From the NCBI GenBank assembly GCA_964594665.1, contig CAZQNY010000136.1, positions 1-6,690 on the forward strand: 6,690 nucleotides of DNA. Reading direction: 5' to 3'. Under the pieces are notes generated by a model. The model saw only the letters and a list, made by a program, of their open reading frames with translations. It was not told the origin of the DNA and did no database searches. A program made the position numbers and the translations under genes. Shown here piece after piece: positions 1-6,663 of this stretch; within the stretch, counting starts at the first letter, position 1, and each line of letters begins with the position of its first letter. The DNA is from BM520 sp964594665 (GTDB taxonomy: Bacteria > Bacteroidota > Bacteroidia > Bacteroidales > BM520).

Positions 1-43
1 AAATGAAGGTTTTGATAATTGTGTATCTAAAGTGAAATAGCTT

Positions 44-901
44 TTACACCAACTCCTCCAATGCATCCTTCAAAATCGGATACTTAAAATTAAACCCGCA
101 GTCCAGCAACCTCTTCGGTACCACAGACTGCCCGTGCGTGATCAATTCAGCACTTTTCCCCAAAGCCAGACGTAATGCCCAACCCGGTGCCGGAACAAGA
201 TGTGGCCGATGTAATTTCTTCGCCAACATCCGAGTGTACTCCGCACTCTGCAACACGCCCGGGCTCACAATATTGAAAGGTCCATGCACCCGGGGGTTCT
301 TAATCGCATACTCATACGCCCGCAGCACATCTTCAATATGTACCCACGGCACTGCTTGCTTCCCGGAGGCAATTCTACCGCCAAAACCAGATTTGAAGAG
401 CTTCACCATCTTTGGAAACGCACCTTGTTTTTTATCCAGAATAACTCCAAAACGAAAAATCGCCACCCGCGATCGTATCACCGCCCTCATAGCCTCTGCT
501 TCCCAATCCTTACACAACTTCGCCAGAAAGCCCATGTCATATACAAACTCATCTTCGCTGTGCACCCCTTTGGAGTGGTATATGCCCACTGCAGAAGTGC
601 TGATAAAAAGCGACGGTGGCTTTTCCACCATCTGAATGGCTGTTGAAAGATTTCTGGTAGTTTCAATACGACTTTGACGGATAAGTCTTTTGTTTTTTCT
701 GGTAAACCTACGCATGAGCGATGCTCCGGAAAGGTGTATCACCACATCCGCATCATTAACTTTTTGACGTAAAACACCCGAATGCTGCAGCAAATCTTCA
801 CGCCGTATAACAATCACATCATAACCCTTTTCCTGCAGGAAAGATTTCAATCTTCCGCCTACAAACCCCGAGGTTCCGCTAATGGCTATTCTCATGATCA
901 T
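44..901 (-). CDS. TIGR01777-type epimerase / extended SDR protein (YfcH-like)
   Basis: This is a cytoplasmic NAD(P)-binding Rossmann protein of 285 residues whose substrate is unknown. The N-terminus carries the dinucleotide motif GTSGFVGG (Gly9, Gly12 and Gly15 counted from the first Met), followed by the family blocks DVVIHLSGASL and SRIETTRNL and a Ser/Tyr-bearing stretch, STSAVGIYHSKG. Later come FLAKLCKDWE, FRFGVILDKKQG and PWVHIEDV. The C-terminal part (HLVPAPGWALRLALG through VPKRLLDCGFNFKYP) matches the DUF1731 segment typical of the TIGR01777/YfcH family. Length is close to the usual 290-300, so the gene appears intact. Two starts are possible, Met1 (899-901) and Met3 (893-895); Met3 gives the usual MRIAISG opening and may be the true one, while an AAGAAG stretch lies a few bases upstream of Met1. 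The gene diverges from the mutase operon and nothing ties it to that pathway. Family assignment is firm; the enzymatic role is unknown. Confidence 0.9.
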   Translation of the reverse strand: MIMRIAISGTSGFVGGRLKSFLQEKGYDVIVIRREDLLQHSGVLRQKVNDADVVIHLSGASLMRRFTRKNKRLIRQSRIETTRNLSTAIQMVEKPPSLFISTSAVGIYHSKGVHSEDEFVYDMGFLAKLCKDWEAEAMRAVIRSRVAIFRFGVILDKKQGAFPKMVKLFKSGFGGRIASGKQAVPWVHIEDVLRAYEYAIKNPRVHGPFNIVSPGVLQSAEYTRMLAKKLHRPHLVPAPGWALRLALGKSAELITHGQSVVPKRLLDCGFNFKYPILKDALEELV

Positions 902-915
902 AAACTTCTTGTAAA

Positions 916-923
916 CAAAATTA
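916..923 (-). promoter_or_regulatory. Candidate Bacteroidota -7 box for the epimerase gene
   Basis: On the minus strand this reads TAATTTTG, a full match to the Bacteroidota -7 consensus TAnnTTTG. It lies about 15 bases upstream of the first possible start codon. A TTTG on the same strand (plus positions 939-942) is only about 15 bp away, shorter than the usual spacing to a -33 element, so the upstream half is poorly supported. This is a single-motif prediction in AT-rich DNA. Confidence 0.3.
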
Positions 924-988
924 TGGTCTATAATAACGCAAACGATTTCAACAACAAAACAGACAACAGGGGATTATTGTTCAAACAT

Positions 989-1022
989 ACTGTTTCACAG
1001 AGGATAACAGTTTATCTCACAG
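989..1022. promoter_or_regulatory. Short inverted and direct repeats in the divergent intergenic region
   Basis: ACTGTT (989-994) and AACAGT (1006-1011) form a perfect 6-bp inverted repeat with an 11-base centre. TCACAG occurs twice in direct orientation (995-1000 and 1017-1022), 22 bp apart, or about two helical turns. The parts ACTGTTT and GATAACA recur fused together at 1096-1109, just before mutA. Such an arrangement could be a regulator-binding site between two divergent genes, but the words are short and no known operator was recognised. Confidence 0.2.
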
Positions 1023-1068
1023 GGTAAATATTTGATTTCTTTATAATGGTGTGACTGATAAAAAGTTG

Positions 1069-1076
1069 TAAGTTTG
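1069..1076 (+). promoter_or_regulatory. Candidate Bacteroidota -7 box for the mutA operon
   Basis: TAAGTTTG matches the TAnnTTTG consensus exactly and would start transcription near 1083, leaving an untranslated leader of about 40 bases before mutA. No convincing TTG-type -33 element sits 19-21 bp upstream. The box overlaps an imperfect inverted repeat (AGTTTGCA at 1071-1078 against TGCAAAACT at 1090-1098, with one bulged A). An E. coli-like TATAAT at 1042-1047 is an alternative, but it lacks a matching -35 and is not the typical signal in this phylum. Confidence 0.4.
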
Positions 1077-1122
1077 CAGTCCGAAAACTTGCAAAACTGT
1101 TTGATAACAAAATTTAAAAAAC

Positions 1123-2982
1123 ATGAATGCCAATAAGAAAGGTCCCGAAATTCTGAAGCATTTCCCTGCCGTTACCACCGAGCAGTGGGAAGCAAAGATT
1201 GAGAAAGACCTGAAAGGGGCTGATTACGAGAAAAAACTCGTTTGGAAGACAATGGAAGGCTTCAAGGTGCGTCCGTATTATCGTGCTGAAGACCTTCAGA
1301 ACCTGGAGTACCTCAACAGTGCCCCCGGGGAGTTTCCATTTACCCGGGGTGGAAAAGCCGACAACAGCTGGCTTGTACGTCAGGATATCATCGTTAAAAA
1401 TCCTTCCGAAGCAAATAAAACAGCATTGGATGTGCTGATGCGCGGTGTGGAGTCGCTGGGCTTTGTTCCCGATTCAACTGATTTTGATAATGCATTCTTC
1501 AATGTATTATTAAATGATATCGATCTGAATGCCGCCGAGGTGAACTTCACCGGAAAACATGCAGCCGACGTAATTGAGCCCTTTATGACATGGGCCAAAG
1601 AAAATAACACAGATACCTCCCGCGTATCCTTCGACGTGGATCCGCTGGGTTGTCTTAACCTTACCGGTGCTTTCGATGTAAATACAAAAGCGTATCTCGC
1701 ATCTCTCATTGAAAAAGCCAACGGTACTGCACAGTGTATCGCTGTTCATGGTGATAAAATCCATAATGCCGGAAGCAGCATCATCCAGGAGCTCGGTATG
1801 ACCATGGCCATGGCTGTTGAATACCTCGAATGGCTCACAGACAATGGTGTTGAGGTAAAAGAGGCTGCTGCCAATATGCGTTTCGTATTTGCTGTAGGTT
1901 CCAACTATTTCATGGAGCTGGCGAAGATGCGTGCTGCCAGAACACTCTGGGCACAGATTCTCAAAGCTTATGGTATTGCTGAAGAGGAACAATCTCCAAT
2001 GGTGATTCACGGCGTTACTTCCGACTGGAACAAGACGGTTTACGATCCTTACGTAAACATGCTTCGTACAACAACAGAGGCCATGTCTGGAATCCTTGGT
2101 GGTGTAGACTCGTTTACCGTGCGTCCCTTTGATGCCTCCTTCCGCGAGCCCAATGAATTCTCGAACCGCATAGCACGTAACCAGCAGCTCCTCCTCAAGG
2201 AAGAAAGCTACTTTGATAAGGTTGCGGATCCTGGTGCAGGTTCTTATTATATCGAAAATCTCACCAATTCCATTATGGAAAATGCCTGGAAAATTTTCCT
2301 CGGCATCCAGGAAAAGGACGGGTATCTAAAAGCTTTCCTTGGCGGAGATATTCAGGCAATGATTGCTGAAACATCACAAAAACGTGATATGAATATCGCT
2401 ACCCGTCGTGAGAACTTCCTTGGAACAAACCAGTTCCCTAACTTCGGTGAGCTTATCGACGAGAAATTACCTGAAGAGGTTCTTGCTCCCGTAAATATGA
2501 AAGCTGAAAATGCTGTTGCTGAGCCATTGACACAGTACCGTGGTGCTATGGCATTTGAATTAATGCGTAGCAAAGCCGACCGTTACACCCGTGAAAATGG
2601 ACGCCGTCAGAAAGCTTATATGCTTACCATCGGTAACCTCGGAATGCGCAAGGCAAGAGCGCAGTTTGCATGCAACTTCTTCGCATGTGCCGGTTACGAT
2701 GTGGTTGACAACAACGGATTCGCCACTGTGGAAGAGGGCGTAAACGCTGCTCTCGAAGCAAAAGCTGACATCGTGGTGATCTGTAGCTCCGATGATGATT
2801 ATGCAACCTATGCTCCGCAGGCCGCTGAGCTGCTTAAGGGAAAAGCTGTTTTTGTTGTTGCCGGATATCCCAAAGCTTTACTCGAAGAGTTTGAAGCCAA
2901 AGGGATCACGAATATGATCCATGTACGTACCAACGTGCTTGAAGCGCTTGAGGGATACCAAAAACTAACAGGAATAGCATAA
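1123..2982 (+). CDS. mutA: Methylmalonyl-CoA mutase small (beta) subunit
   Basis: This is the non-catalytic partner of the adenosylcobalamin-dependent mutase that interconverts succinyl-CoA and (R)-methylmalonyl-CoA in the cytoplasm. The 619 residues fit the family's usual length. An N-terminal mutase barrel carries the paralogous blocks LRTTTEAMSGILGGVDS, ELAKMRAARTLWAQ (Met269 onward) and DPGAGSYYIENLT. A C-terminal flavodoxin-like domain (about 490-619) aligns with the B12 domain of MutB, but the cobalamin-ligand His is replaced by Arg509 (context NLGMRKAR), and the active-site Tyr of the large subunit corresponds to Asp88 (VRQDI). Both losses are normal for this subunit, which stabilises the heterodimer. 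The start follows an A-rich leader without a Shine-Dalgarno sequence, as is common in Bacteroidota, and opens with a typical N-terminus (ILKHFPAVTTEQWEAKIEKD). It is first in an apparent operon, with 10 bases before the deiminase gene. Confidence 0.97.
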   Translation: MNANKKGPEILKHFPAVTTEQWEAKIEKDLKGADYEKKLVWKTMEGFKVRPYYRAEDLQNLEYLNSAPGEFPFTRGGKADNSWLVRQDIIVKNPSEANKTALDVLMRGVESLGFVPDSTDFDNAFFNVLLNDIDLNAAEVNFTGKHAADVIEPFMTWAKENNTDTSRVSFDVDPLGCLNLTGAFDVNTKAYLASLIEKANGTAQCIAVHGDKIHNAGSSIIQELGMTMAMAVEYLEWLTDNGVEVKEAAANMRFVFAVGSNYFMELAKMRAARTLWAQILKAYGIAEEEQSPMVIHGVTSDWNKTVYDPYVNMLRTTTEAMSGILGGVDSFTVRPFDASFREPNEFSNRIARNQQLLLKEESYFDKVADPGAGSYYIENLTNSIMENAWKIFLGIQEKDGYLKAFLGGDIQAMIAETSQKRDMNIATRRENFLGTNQFPNFGELIDEKLPEEVLAPVNMKAENAVAEPLTQYRGAMAFELMRSKADRYTRENGRRQKAYMLTIGNLGMRKARAQFACNFFACAGYDVVDNNGFATVEEGVNAALEAKADIVVICSSDDDYATYAPQAAELLKGKAVFVVAGYPKALLEEFEAKGITNMIHVRTNVLEALEGYQKLTGIA

Positions 2983-2992
2983 AAATACATAT

Positions 2993-4246
2993 ATGACTGA
3001 ATATCAGGAAATAGGTGTTTTTTCAGAAATTGACAAGCTGGAGGCCGTATTGGTGCATTCACCAGGCCCGGAGGTAGCGAATGTTACGCCGCTGATCGCT
3101 CAAAAAGCGCTCTACAGTGACATTCTCAATTATCAAATTGCCTTCGAGCAGCACGACAGCCTGCGTAAGGTTTTGGAAAAATTTACCAAAGTATATCAGA
3201 TTAAAGATCTGCTCATCGACATACTAAAAGATGATCAGGTAAAATATAAGCTTGTTTATAAAGTCTGTGAAAACGAAAATGTTTTTCACCTGAAAGATTA
3301 TCTGCTGGGTATGGATCCACAGATGCTTGCCACAGAACTAATCGAAGGTGTGATTATTAAACGTGATTCACTGACCAACTACCTCTCCAAAGAGAAGTAT
3401 ACCCTGGCACCATTGCACAATTTCTTCTATACACGTGACGCTTCTGTTACCGTAGGAAACAGTGTGCTACCCTGCCATATGGCCAACAAAATCCGCGATC
3501 GCGAGGCATTAATCATGTCGGCAATTTTCCGGTTCCATCCACATCTGGATACAGAGCTGTTTGCCGGTAATGCCACGGCAGAGATGAAAGAAGGTCTCTA
3601 CTTCGAAGGTGGTGATATTCTGATCGCGCGAAACGACATCCTGCTTATCGGACTGGGACCAAGAACTACCAGCCATGGTATCGACTCCATCGTCAATGCT
3701 ATAAGAATGCGCAAAAACAAACCTTTCCACATTCTTGTACAAGAGCTACCGGAAAAACCGGAATCATTCATCCACCTCGACATGGCATTCACATTCCTGG
3801 ATCATAACAAGTGTATGACTTTCGATCCCGTGATCAAAGAGTCAAGCCGTTACGGTACCTATCATATCCATATTGAAAATGGAGAGGTACAACGTATCCA
3901 TGAAGTTCGCGGGTTGGTATCCGGCCTTAAAGATCTTGGTATGGACGTGGAACCGCTCAAATGTGGTGGCGACAACGACATCTCAATCATGGAACGGGAA
4001 CAGTGGCACAGCGGTACCAATTTCTTCGCAGTAGGACCCGGACAGGTTATCGGATACGGTCGTAACCAATATACCATTGAAGAGATGAGTAAACATGGCT
4101 TTGACATTATTGCTGCCAGAGATCTCATTGATGGAAAACAAGAGGCACCAAAAGACGGAAAATTCGTTATTACCATCGAAGGTTCCGAGCTCGCCCGTGG
4201 TGGCGGTGGCGCACGTTGTATGACTATGCCAATTAAAAGATCTTAA
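2993..4246 (+). CDS. arcA: Arginine deiminase family protein (probable arginine deiminase)
   Basis: The predicted reaction is hydrolysis of L-arginine to L-citrulline and ammonia in the cytoplasm. The 417 residues match the length of bacterial arginine deiminases (about 405-420). The guanidine-modifying-enzyme residues are all visible: Asn143 and Asp149 in HNFFYTRDAS, Glu205 in EGGD, Arg224 in GLGPRTT, His261 and Asp263 in FIHLDMAFTFLD, and the nucleophile Cys409 in RGGGGARCMTMP. They correspond to Asn160, Asp166, Glu224, Arg243, His278, Asp280 and Cys406 of the Pseudomonas aeruginosa enzyme, with the same spacing between Asn and Asp and between Glu and Arg. The N-terminus (IGVFSEIDKLEAVLVHSPGPE) is the usual family opening and supports this start. 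The gene lies between mutA (10 bases) and mutB (26 bases) with no terminator visible, so co-transcription is likely. No arcB, arcC or arginine/ornithine antiporter gene is in the window. Activity on another guanidino compound cannot be excluded. Confidence 0.88.
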   Translation: MTEYQEIGVFSEIDKLEAVLVHSPGPEVANVTPLIAQKALYSDILNYQIAFEQHDSLRKVLEKFTKVYQIKDLLIDILKDDQVKYKLVYKVCENENVFHLKDYLLGMDPQMLATELIEGVIIKRDSLTNYLSKEKYTLAPLHNFFYTRDASVTVGNSVLPCHMANKIRDREALIMSAIFRFHPHLDTELFAGNATAEMKEGLYFEGGDILIARNDILLIGLGPRTTSHGIDSIVNAIRMRKNKPFHILVQELPEKPESFIHLDMAFTFLDHNKCMTFDPVIKESSRYGTYHIHIENGEVQRIHEVRGLVSGLKDLGMDVEPLKCGGDNDISIMEREQWHSGTNFFAVGPGQVIGYGRNQYTIEEMSKHGFDIIAARDLIDGKQEAPKDGKFVITIEGSELARGGGGARCMTMPIKRS

Positions 4247-4272
4247 TTTGTAATCAGTAAACACTAAATATC

Positions 4273-6411
4273 ATGAAACCAGATTTCCAAAAGGTTAATA
4301 TTCATTCCAAAGGAGAAACAAAAAAAAGCTCCGTGGAAAATACTTTACCTGAATGGATGACCCCGGAGCATATCCCGGTTAAGTCAGTATATACAAAAGA
4401 CGACCTGGAGGGTATGGAGCATCTCAACTATGCTGCCGGACTTCCACCGTATCTGCGCGGACCATACTCTGCAATGTATGTGATGCGCCCATGGACAATC
4501 CGTCAGTATGCCGGATTCTCCACCGCAGAAGAGTCGAATGCATTCTACCGCCGTAACCTGGCAGCAGGTCAGAAAGGTCTCTCTATCGCCTTCGACCTCG
4601 CCACACACCGCGGCTACGACTCCGATCACCCCCGTGTTGTCGGTGACGTAGGTAAAGCCGGTGTGGCAGTGGATTCAATCCTCGACATGAAGATTCTCTT
4701 CGACCAGATCCCTCTCGATAAAATGTCCGTTTCCATGACTATGAACGGTGCGGTACTGCCTATTATGGCGTTCTACATCGTATCAGGACTGGAGCAGGGC
4801 GTGAAGCTCGAAGATATGGCCGGAACAATCCAGAACGATATCCTCAAGGAGTTTATGGTGAGAAATACCTACGTATATCCGCCATTGCCATCCATGAAGA
4901 TTATCGGAGATATCTTTGAATACACTTCGAAGAACATGCCTAAGTTCAACAGCATCAGTATCTCGGGATACCACATGCAGGAAGCCGGTGCTACGGCTGA
5001 CATCGAGCTGGCATACACCCTCGCCGACGGTCTTGAGTACCTTCGTACCGGTATCAAGGCAGGACTGGCAATCGACGACTTCGCACCACGTCTCTCTTTC
5101 TTCTGGGCTATCGGCATGAACCACTTCATGGAGATCGCCAAGATGAGAGCAGCACGTATGCTGTGGGCGCGTATCGTTGGTCAGTTCAATCCTAAGAATC
5201 CTAAGTCGCTGGCACTGCGTACACACTCCCAGACTTCCGGATGGTCGCTCACAGAGCAGGATCCATTCAACAACGTGGGACGTACCGCCATTGAGGCAAT
5301 GGGTGCTGCACTGGGTCATACGCAGTCGCTCCACACCAACGCACTTGATGAGGCCATCGCACTGCCAACAGACTTCTCGGCACGTATCGCACGTAACACG
5401 CAGATCTACATCCAGCAGGAGACTGAGATCTGTCGCAGCGCCGATCCATGGGCAGGTTCTTACTACGTTGAGAAACTGACTCAGGAGATCGCCGACAAGG
5501 CATGGGCTCTCATCCAGGAAGTGGAAGAGCTTGGTGGTATGGCAAAAGCCATTGAAACAGGTGTGCCTAAGATGCGTATTGAAGAGGCCGCTGCAAGAAA
5601 GCAGGCCCGTATCGATGCAGGTATCGACACCATCGTAGGTACCAACAAATACCGCCTTGAGAAAGAGGATCCGCTGGAGACTCTCGAGGTGGATAACACT
5701 GCTGTTCGTGAGGCACAGCTGCGCCGTCTGGCGGATCTGCGTGCCAACCGCAACGAAGAAGAGGTGCAGGCTGCTCTTAAAGCCATCACCAAAGCAGCAG
5801 AGACAGGAGAAGGTAACCTGCTGGAGCTCGCAGTAGATGCTGCACAGAAGCGCGCCAGCCTCGGTGAAATCTCCGATGCTTGTGAAGATGTTTATGGAAG
5901 ATATAAAGCTGTGATACGTTCTATTTCCGGAGTTTACTCCGCAGAATCAGCAGATAATGAGTCCTTCAAAAAGGCATGCCGGATGGCAGATGAGTTTGCT
6001 GAAAAAGAGGGCCGTCGCCCAAGGATTATGATCGCGAAAATGGGTCAGGATGGCCACGACCGCGGTGCCAAAGTGGTATCTACCGGTTATGCCGACATCG
6101 GATTTGATGTTGATATCGGACCACTGTTCCAGACTCCTGAAGAGGCAGCCAAACAGGCTGTTGAGAACGACGTGCATGTACTTGGTGTATCCAGTCTCGC
6201 AGCAGGTCACAAGACACTTGTACCTCAGGTGATTGCAGAGCTCAAGAAGCTTGGTCGCGAGGACATCATGGTGATCTGTGGTGGTGTAATTCCAGCCCAG
6301 GACTACCAATTCCTGTACGACGCAGGTGTTGTAGCGGTATTCGGCCCCGGAACCAAGATTCCTGATGCCGGTATCAAGATGCTGGAAGTGCTGCTTGCGG
6401 CGTTTGAATAA
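4273..6411 (+). CDS. mutB: Methylmalonyl-CoA mutase large (alpha) subunit, adenosylcobalamin-binding
   Basis: This is the catalytic subunit for the succinyl-CoA/methylmalonyl-CoA rearrangement, 712 residues long, which is the usual size. The substrate barrel (about 40-550) contains RGPYSAMY, RPWTIRQYAGFST with Tyr79, Arg197 (FMVRNTYVYPP), and Tyr233-His234 (SGYHMQEAGAT). These correspond to Tyr89, Arg207, Tyr243 and His244 of the Propionibacterium shermanii enzyme with a constant offset of ten. The C-terminal B12 domain (about 580-710) has the base-off/His-on signature DGHDRG with ligand His595, then GVSSLAAGH and ICGGVIP. The gene follows the deiminase gene after 26 bases with no Shine-Dalgarno sequence and is followed closely by an intrinsic terminator, so it ends the operon. 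No meaB-type chaperone GTPase or epimerase gene follows within the window. Codon use becomes visibly less biased around 5880-6010, at the linker between the two domains. Annotation is firm. Confidence 0.98.
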   Translation: MKPDFQKVNIHSKGETKKSSVENTLPEWMTPEHIPVKSVYTKDDLEGMEHLNYAAGLPPYLRGPYSAMYVMRPWTIRQYAGFSTAEESNAFYRRNLAAGQKGLSIAFDLATHRGYDSDHPRVVGDVGKAGVAVDSILDMKILFDQIPLDKMSVSMTMNGAVLPIMAFYIVSGLEQGVKLEDMAGTIQNDILKEFMVRNTYVYPPLPSMKIIGDIFEYTSKNMPKFNSISISGYHMQEAGATADIELAYTLADGLEYLRTGIKAGLAIDDFAPRLSFFWAIGMNHFMEIAKMRAARMLWARIVGQFNPKNPKSLALRTHSQTSGWSLTEQDPFNNVGRTAIEAMGAALGHTQSLHTNALDEAIALPTDFSARIARNTQIYIQQETEICRSADPWAGSYYVEKLTQEIADKAWALIQEVEELGGMAKAIETGVPKMRIEEAAARKQARIDAGIDTIVGTNKYRLEKEDPLETLEVDNTAVREAQLRRLADLRANRNEEEVQAALKAITKAAETGEGNLLELAVDAAQKRASLGEISDACEDVYGRYKAVIRSISGVYSAESADNESFKKACRMADEFAEKEGRRPRIMIAKMGQDGHDRGAKVVSTGYADIGFDVDIGPLFQTPEEAAKQAVENDVHVLGVSSLAAGHKTLVPQVIAELKKLGREDIMVICGGVIPAQDYQFLYDAGVVAVFGPGTKIPDAGIKMLEVLLAAFE

Positions 6412-6436
6412 GAGAGGATTTCCTTTAGATATGATG

Positions 6437-6471
6437 AAAGGCTGCTCCGTGATGGGGTGGCCTTTTGTTTT
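6437..6471 (+). terminator. Intrinsic terminator of the mutA-deiminase-mutB operon
   Basis: AAAGGCTGCTCC (6437-6448) pairs along its full 12 bases with GGGGTGGCCTTT (6454-6465), using three G-T wobbles, around a GTGAT loop. The next bases are TGTTTTT, so the stem is followed by a U-rich tract as expected for Rho-independent termination. It begins 26 bases after the mutB stop codon. Confidence 0.8.
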
Positions 6472-6472
6472 T

Positions 6473-6533
6473 GTTGTCGGGTTGTCGGGTTGTCGGGTTG
6501 TCGGGTTGTCGGGTTGTCGGGTTGTCGGGTTGT
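6473..6533. repeat. Octamer tandem repeat (GTTGTCGG) with G-quadruplex potential
   Basis: Seven perfect head-to-tail copies of GTTGTCGG occupy 6473-6528, followed by a partial GTTGT. Each junction creates a GGG tract, giving seven tracts (first 6479-6481, last 6527-6529) separated by constant 5-base TTGTC loops. Any four consecutive tracts satisfy the standard G3 quadruplex pattern, on the plus strand. The 8-base unit is not a multiple of three. The minus-strand reading frame through it is just a translated repeat, so the array is taken as non-coding. Perfect identity of the copies suggests recent slippage expansion. Confidence 0.9.
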
Positions 6534-6562
6534 TGCTTAGCGTCTTCATGACGCTTAGCAAC
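6532..6562. repeat. 13-bp hairpin abutting the octamer array
   Basis: GTTGCTTAGCGTC (6532-6544) and GACGCTTAGCAAC (6550-6562) pair at 12 of 13 positions (one T-T mismatch) around the loop TTCAT. The 3' flank is CTTTAATAT rather than a clean T tract, so it would be at best a weak back-up terminator. Because the mismatch lies in the near-palindromic word GCTTAGC, that word also reads as a direct repeat in the two arms. Confidence 0.75.
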
Positions 6563-6660
6563 TTTAATATCAGCGTGTTTTTGCCTTTGACTTTCCCCCT
6601 AAATCCCCCCAAAGGGGGGACTTTCCTCTTTGTTGTAAATAGATTTTATTACTTTAATAT
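6561..6660. repeat. Nested direct repeats around a C6-AAA-G6 palindrome
   Basis: The centre is a perfect 7-bp stem, TCCCCCC (6604-6610) and GGGGGGA (6614-6620), with an AAA loop. An 8-base direct repeat GACTTTCC flanks it (6589-6596 and 6619-6626), and outside that an exact 10-base direct repeat ACTTTAATAT occurs at 6561-6570 and 6651-6660. C-rich/AAA/G-rich palindromes of this kind recur, from memory and unchecked here, between genes in Bacteroidota genomes. No transposase gene is present, and the stretch is non-coding. Confidence 0.6.
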
Positions 6661-6663
6661 TTC

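Noticed and set aside
1..43. Terminator or neighbouring gene downstream of the epimerase gene
   Set aside because: The 43 bases contain no convincing stem, T tract or coding signal; the stretch is too short to judge.
138..1027. Plus-strand open frames opposite and just beyond the epimerase gene (138-635, 284-646, 782-1027)
   Set aside because: They are antisense to a gene with clear family motifs, or run into the intergenic region, and show no recognisable domains; low-complexity His/Arg/Ser-rich translations are typical of shadow frames.
2722..2728. GCCACTG, the B12-box word of cobalamin riboswitches
   Set aside because: It lies inside the mutA coding sequence with no surrounding riboswitch architecture; a 7-base match is expected by chance.
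4247..4272. Separate promoter for mutB between the deiminase gene and mutB
   Set aside because: The only resemblance, TTAATTTG at 4243-4250, misses the second consensus position and overlaps the deiminase stop codon; the 26-base gap is better explained by co-transcription.
6473..6533. Regularly repeated sequence as a CRISPR array or iteron origin
   Set aside because: The 8-base units are directly adjacent with no spacers, no cas or rep gene is present, and the structure fits a simple tandem microsatellite.
5947..6612. Minus-strand open frame of 221 residues with a repeated Asn-Pro-Thr-Thr-Arg-Gln-Pro-Asp unit
   Set aside because: The repeat peptide is only the octamer array translated through three frames (8 bases x 3 = 8 residues), and the rest is antisense to the B12 domain of mutB. 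No supporting motif or start context.
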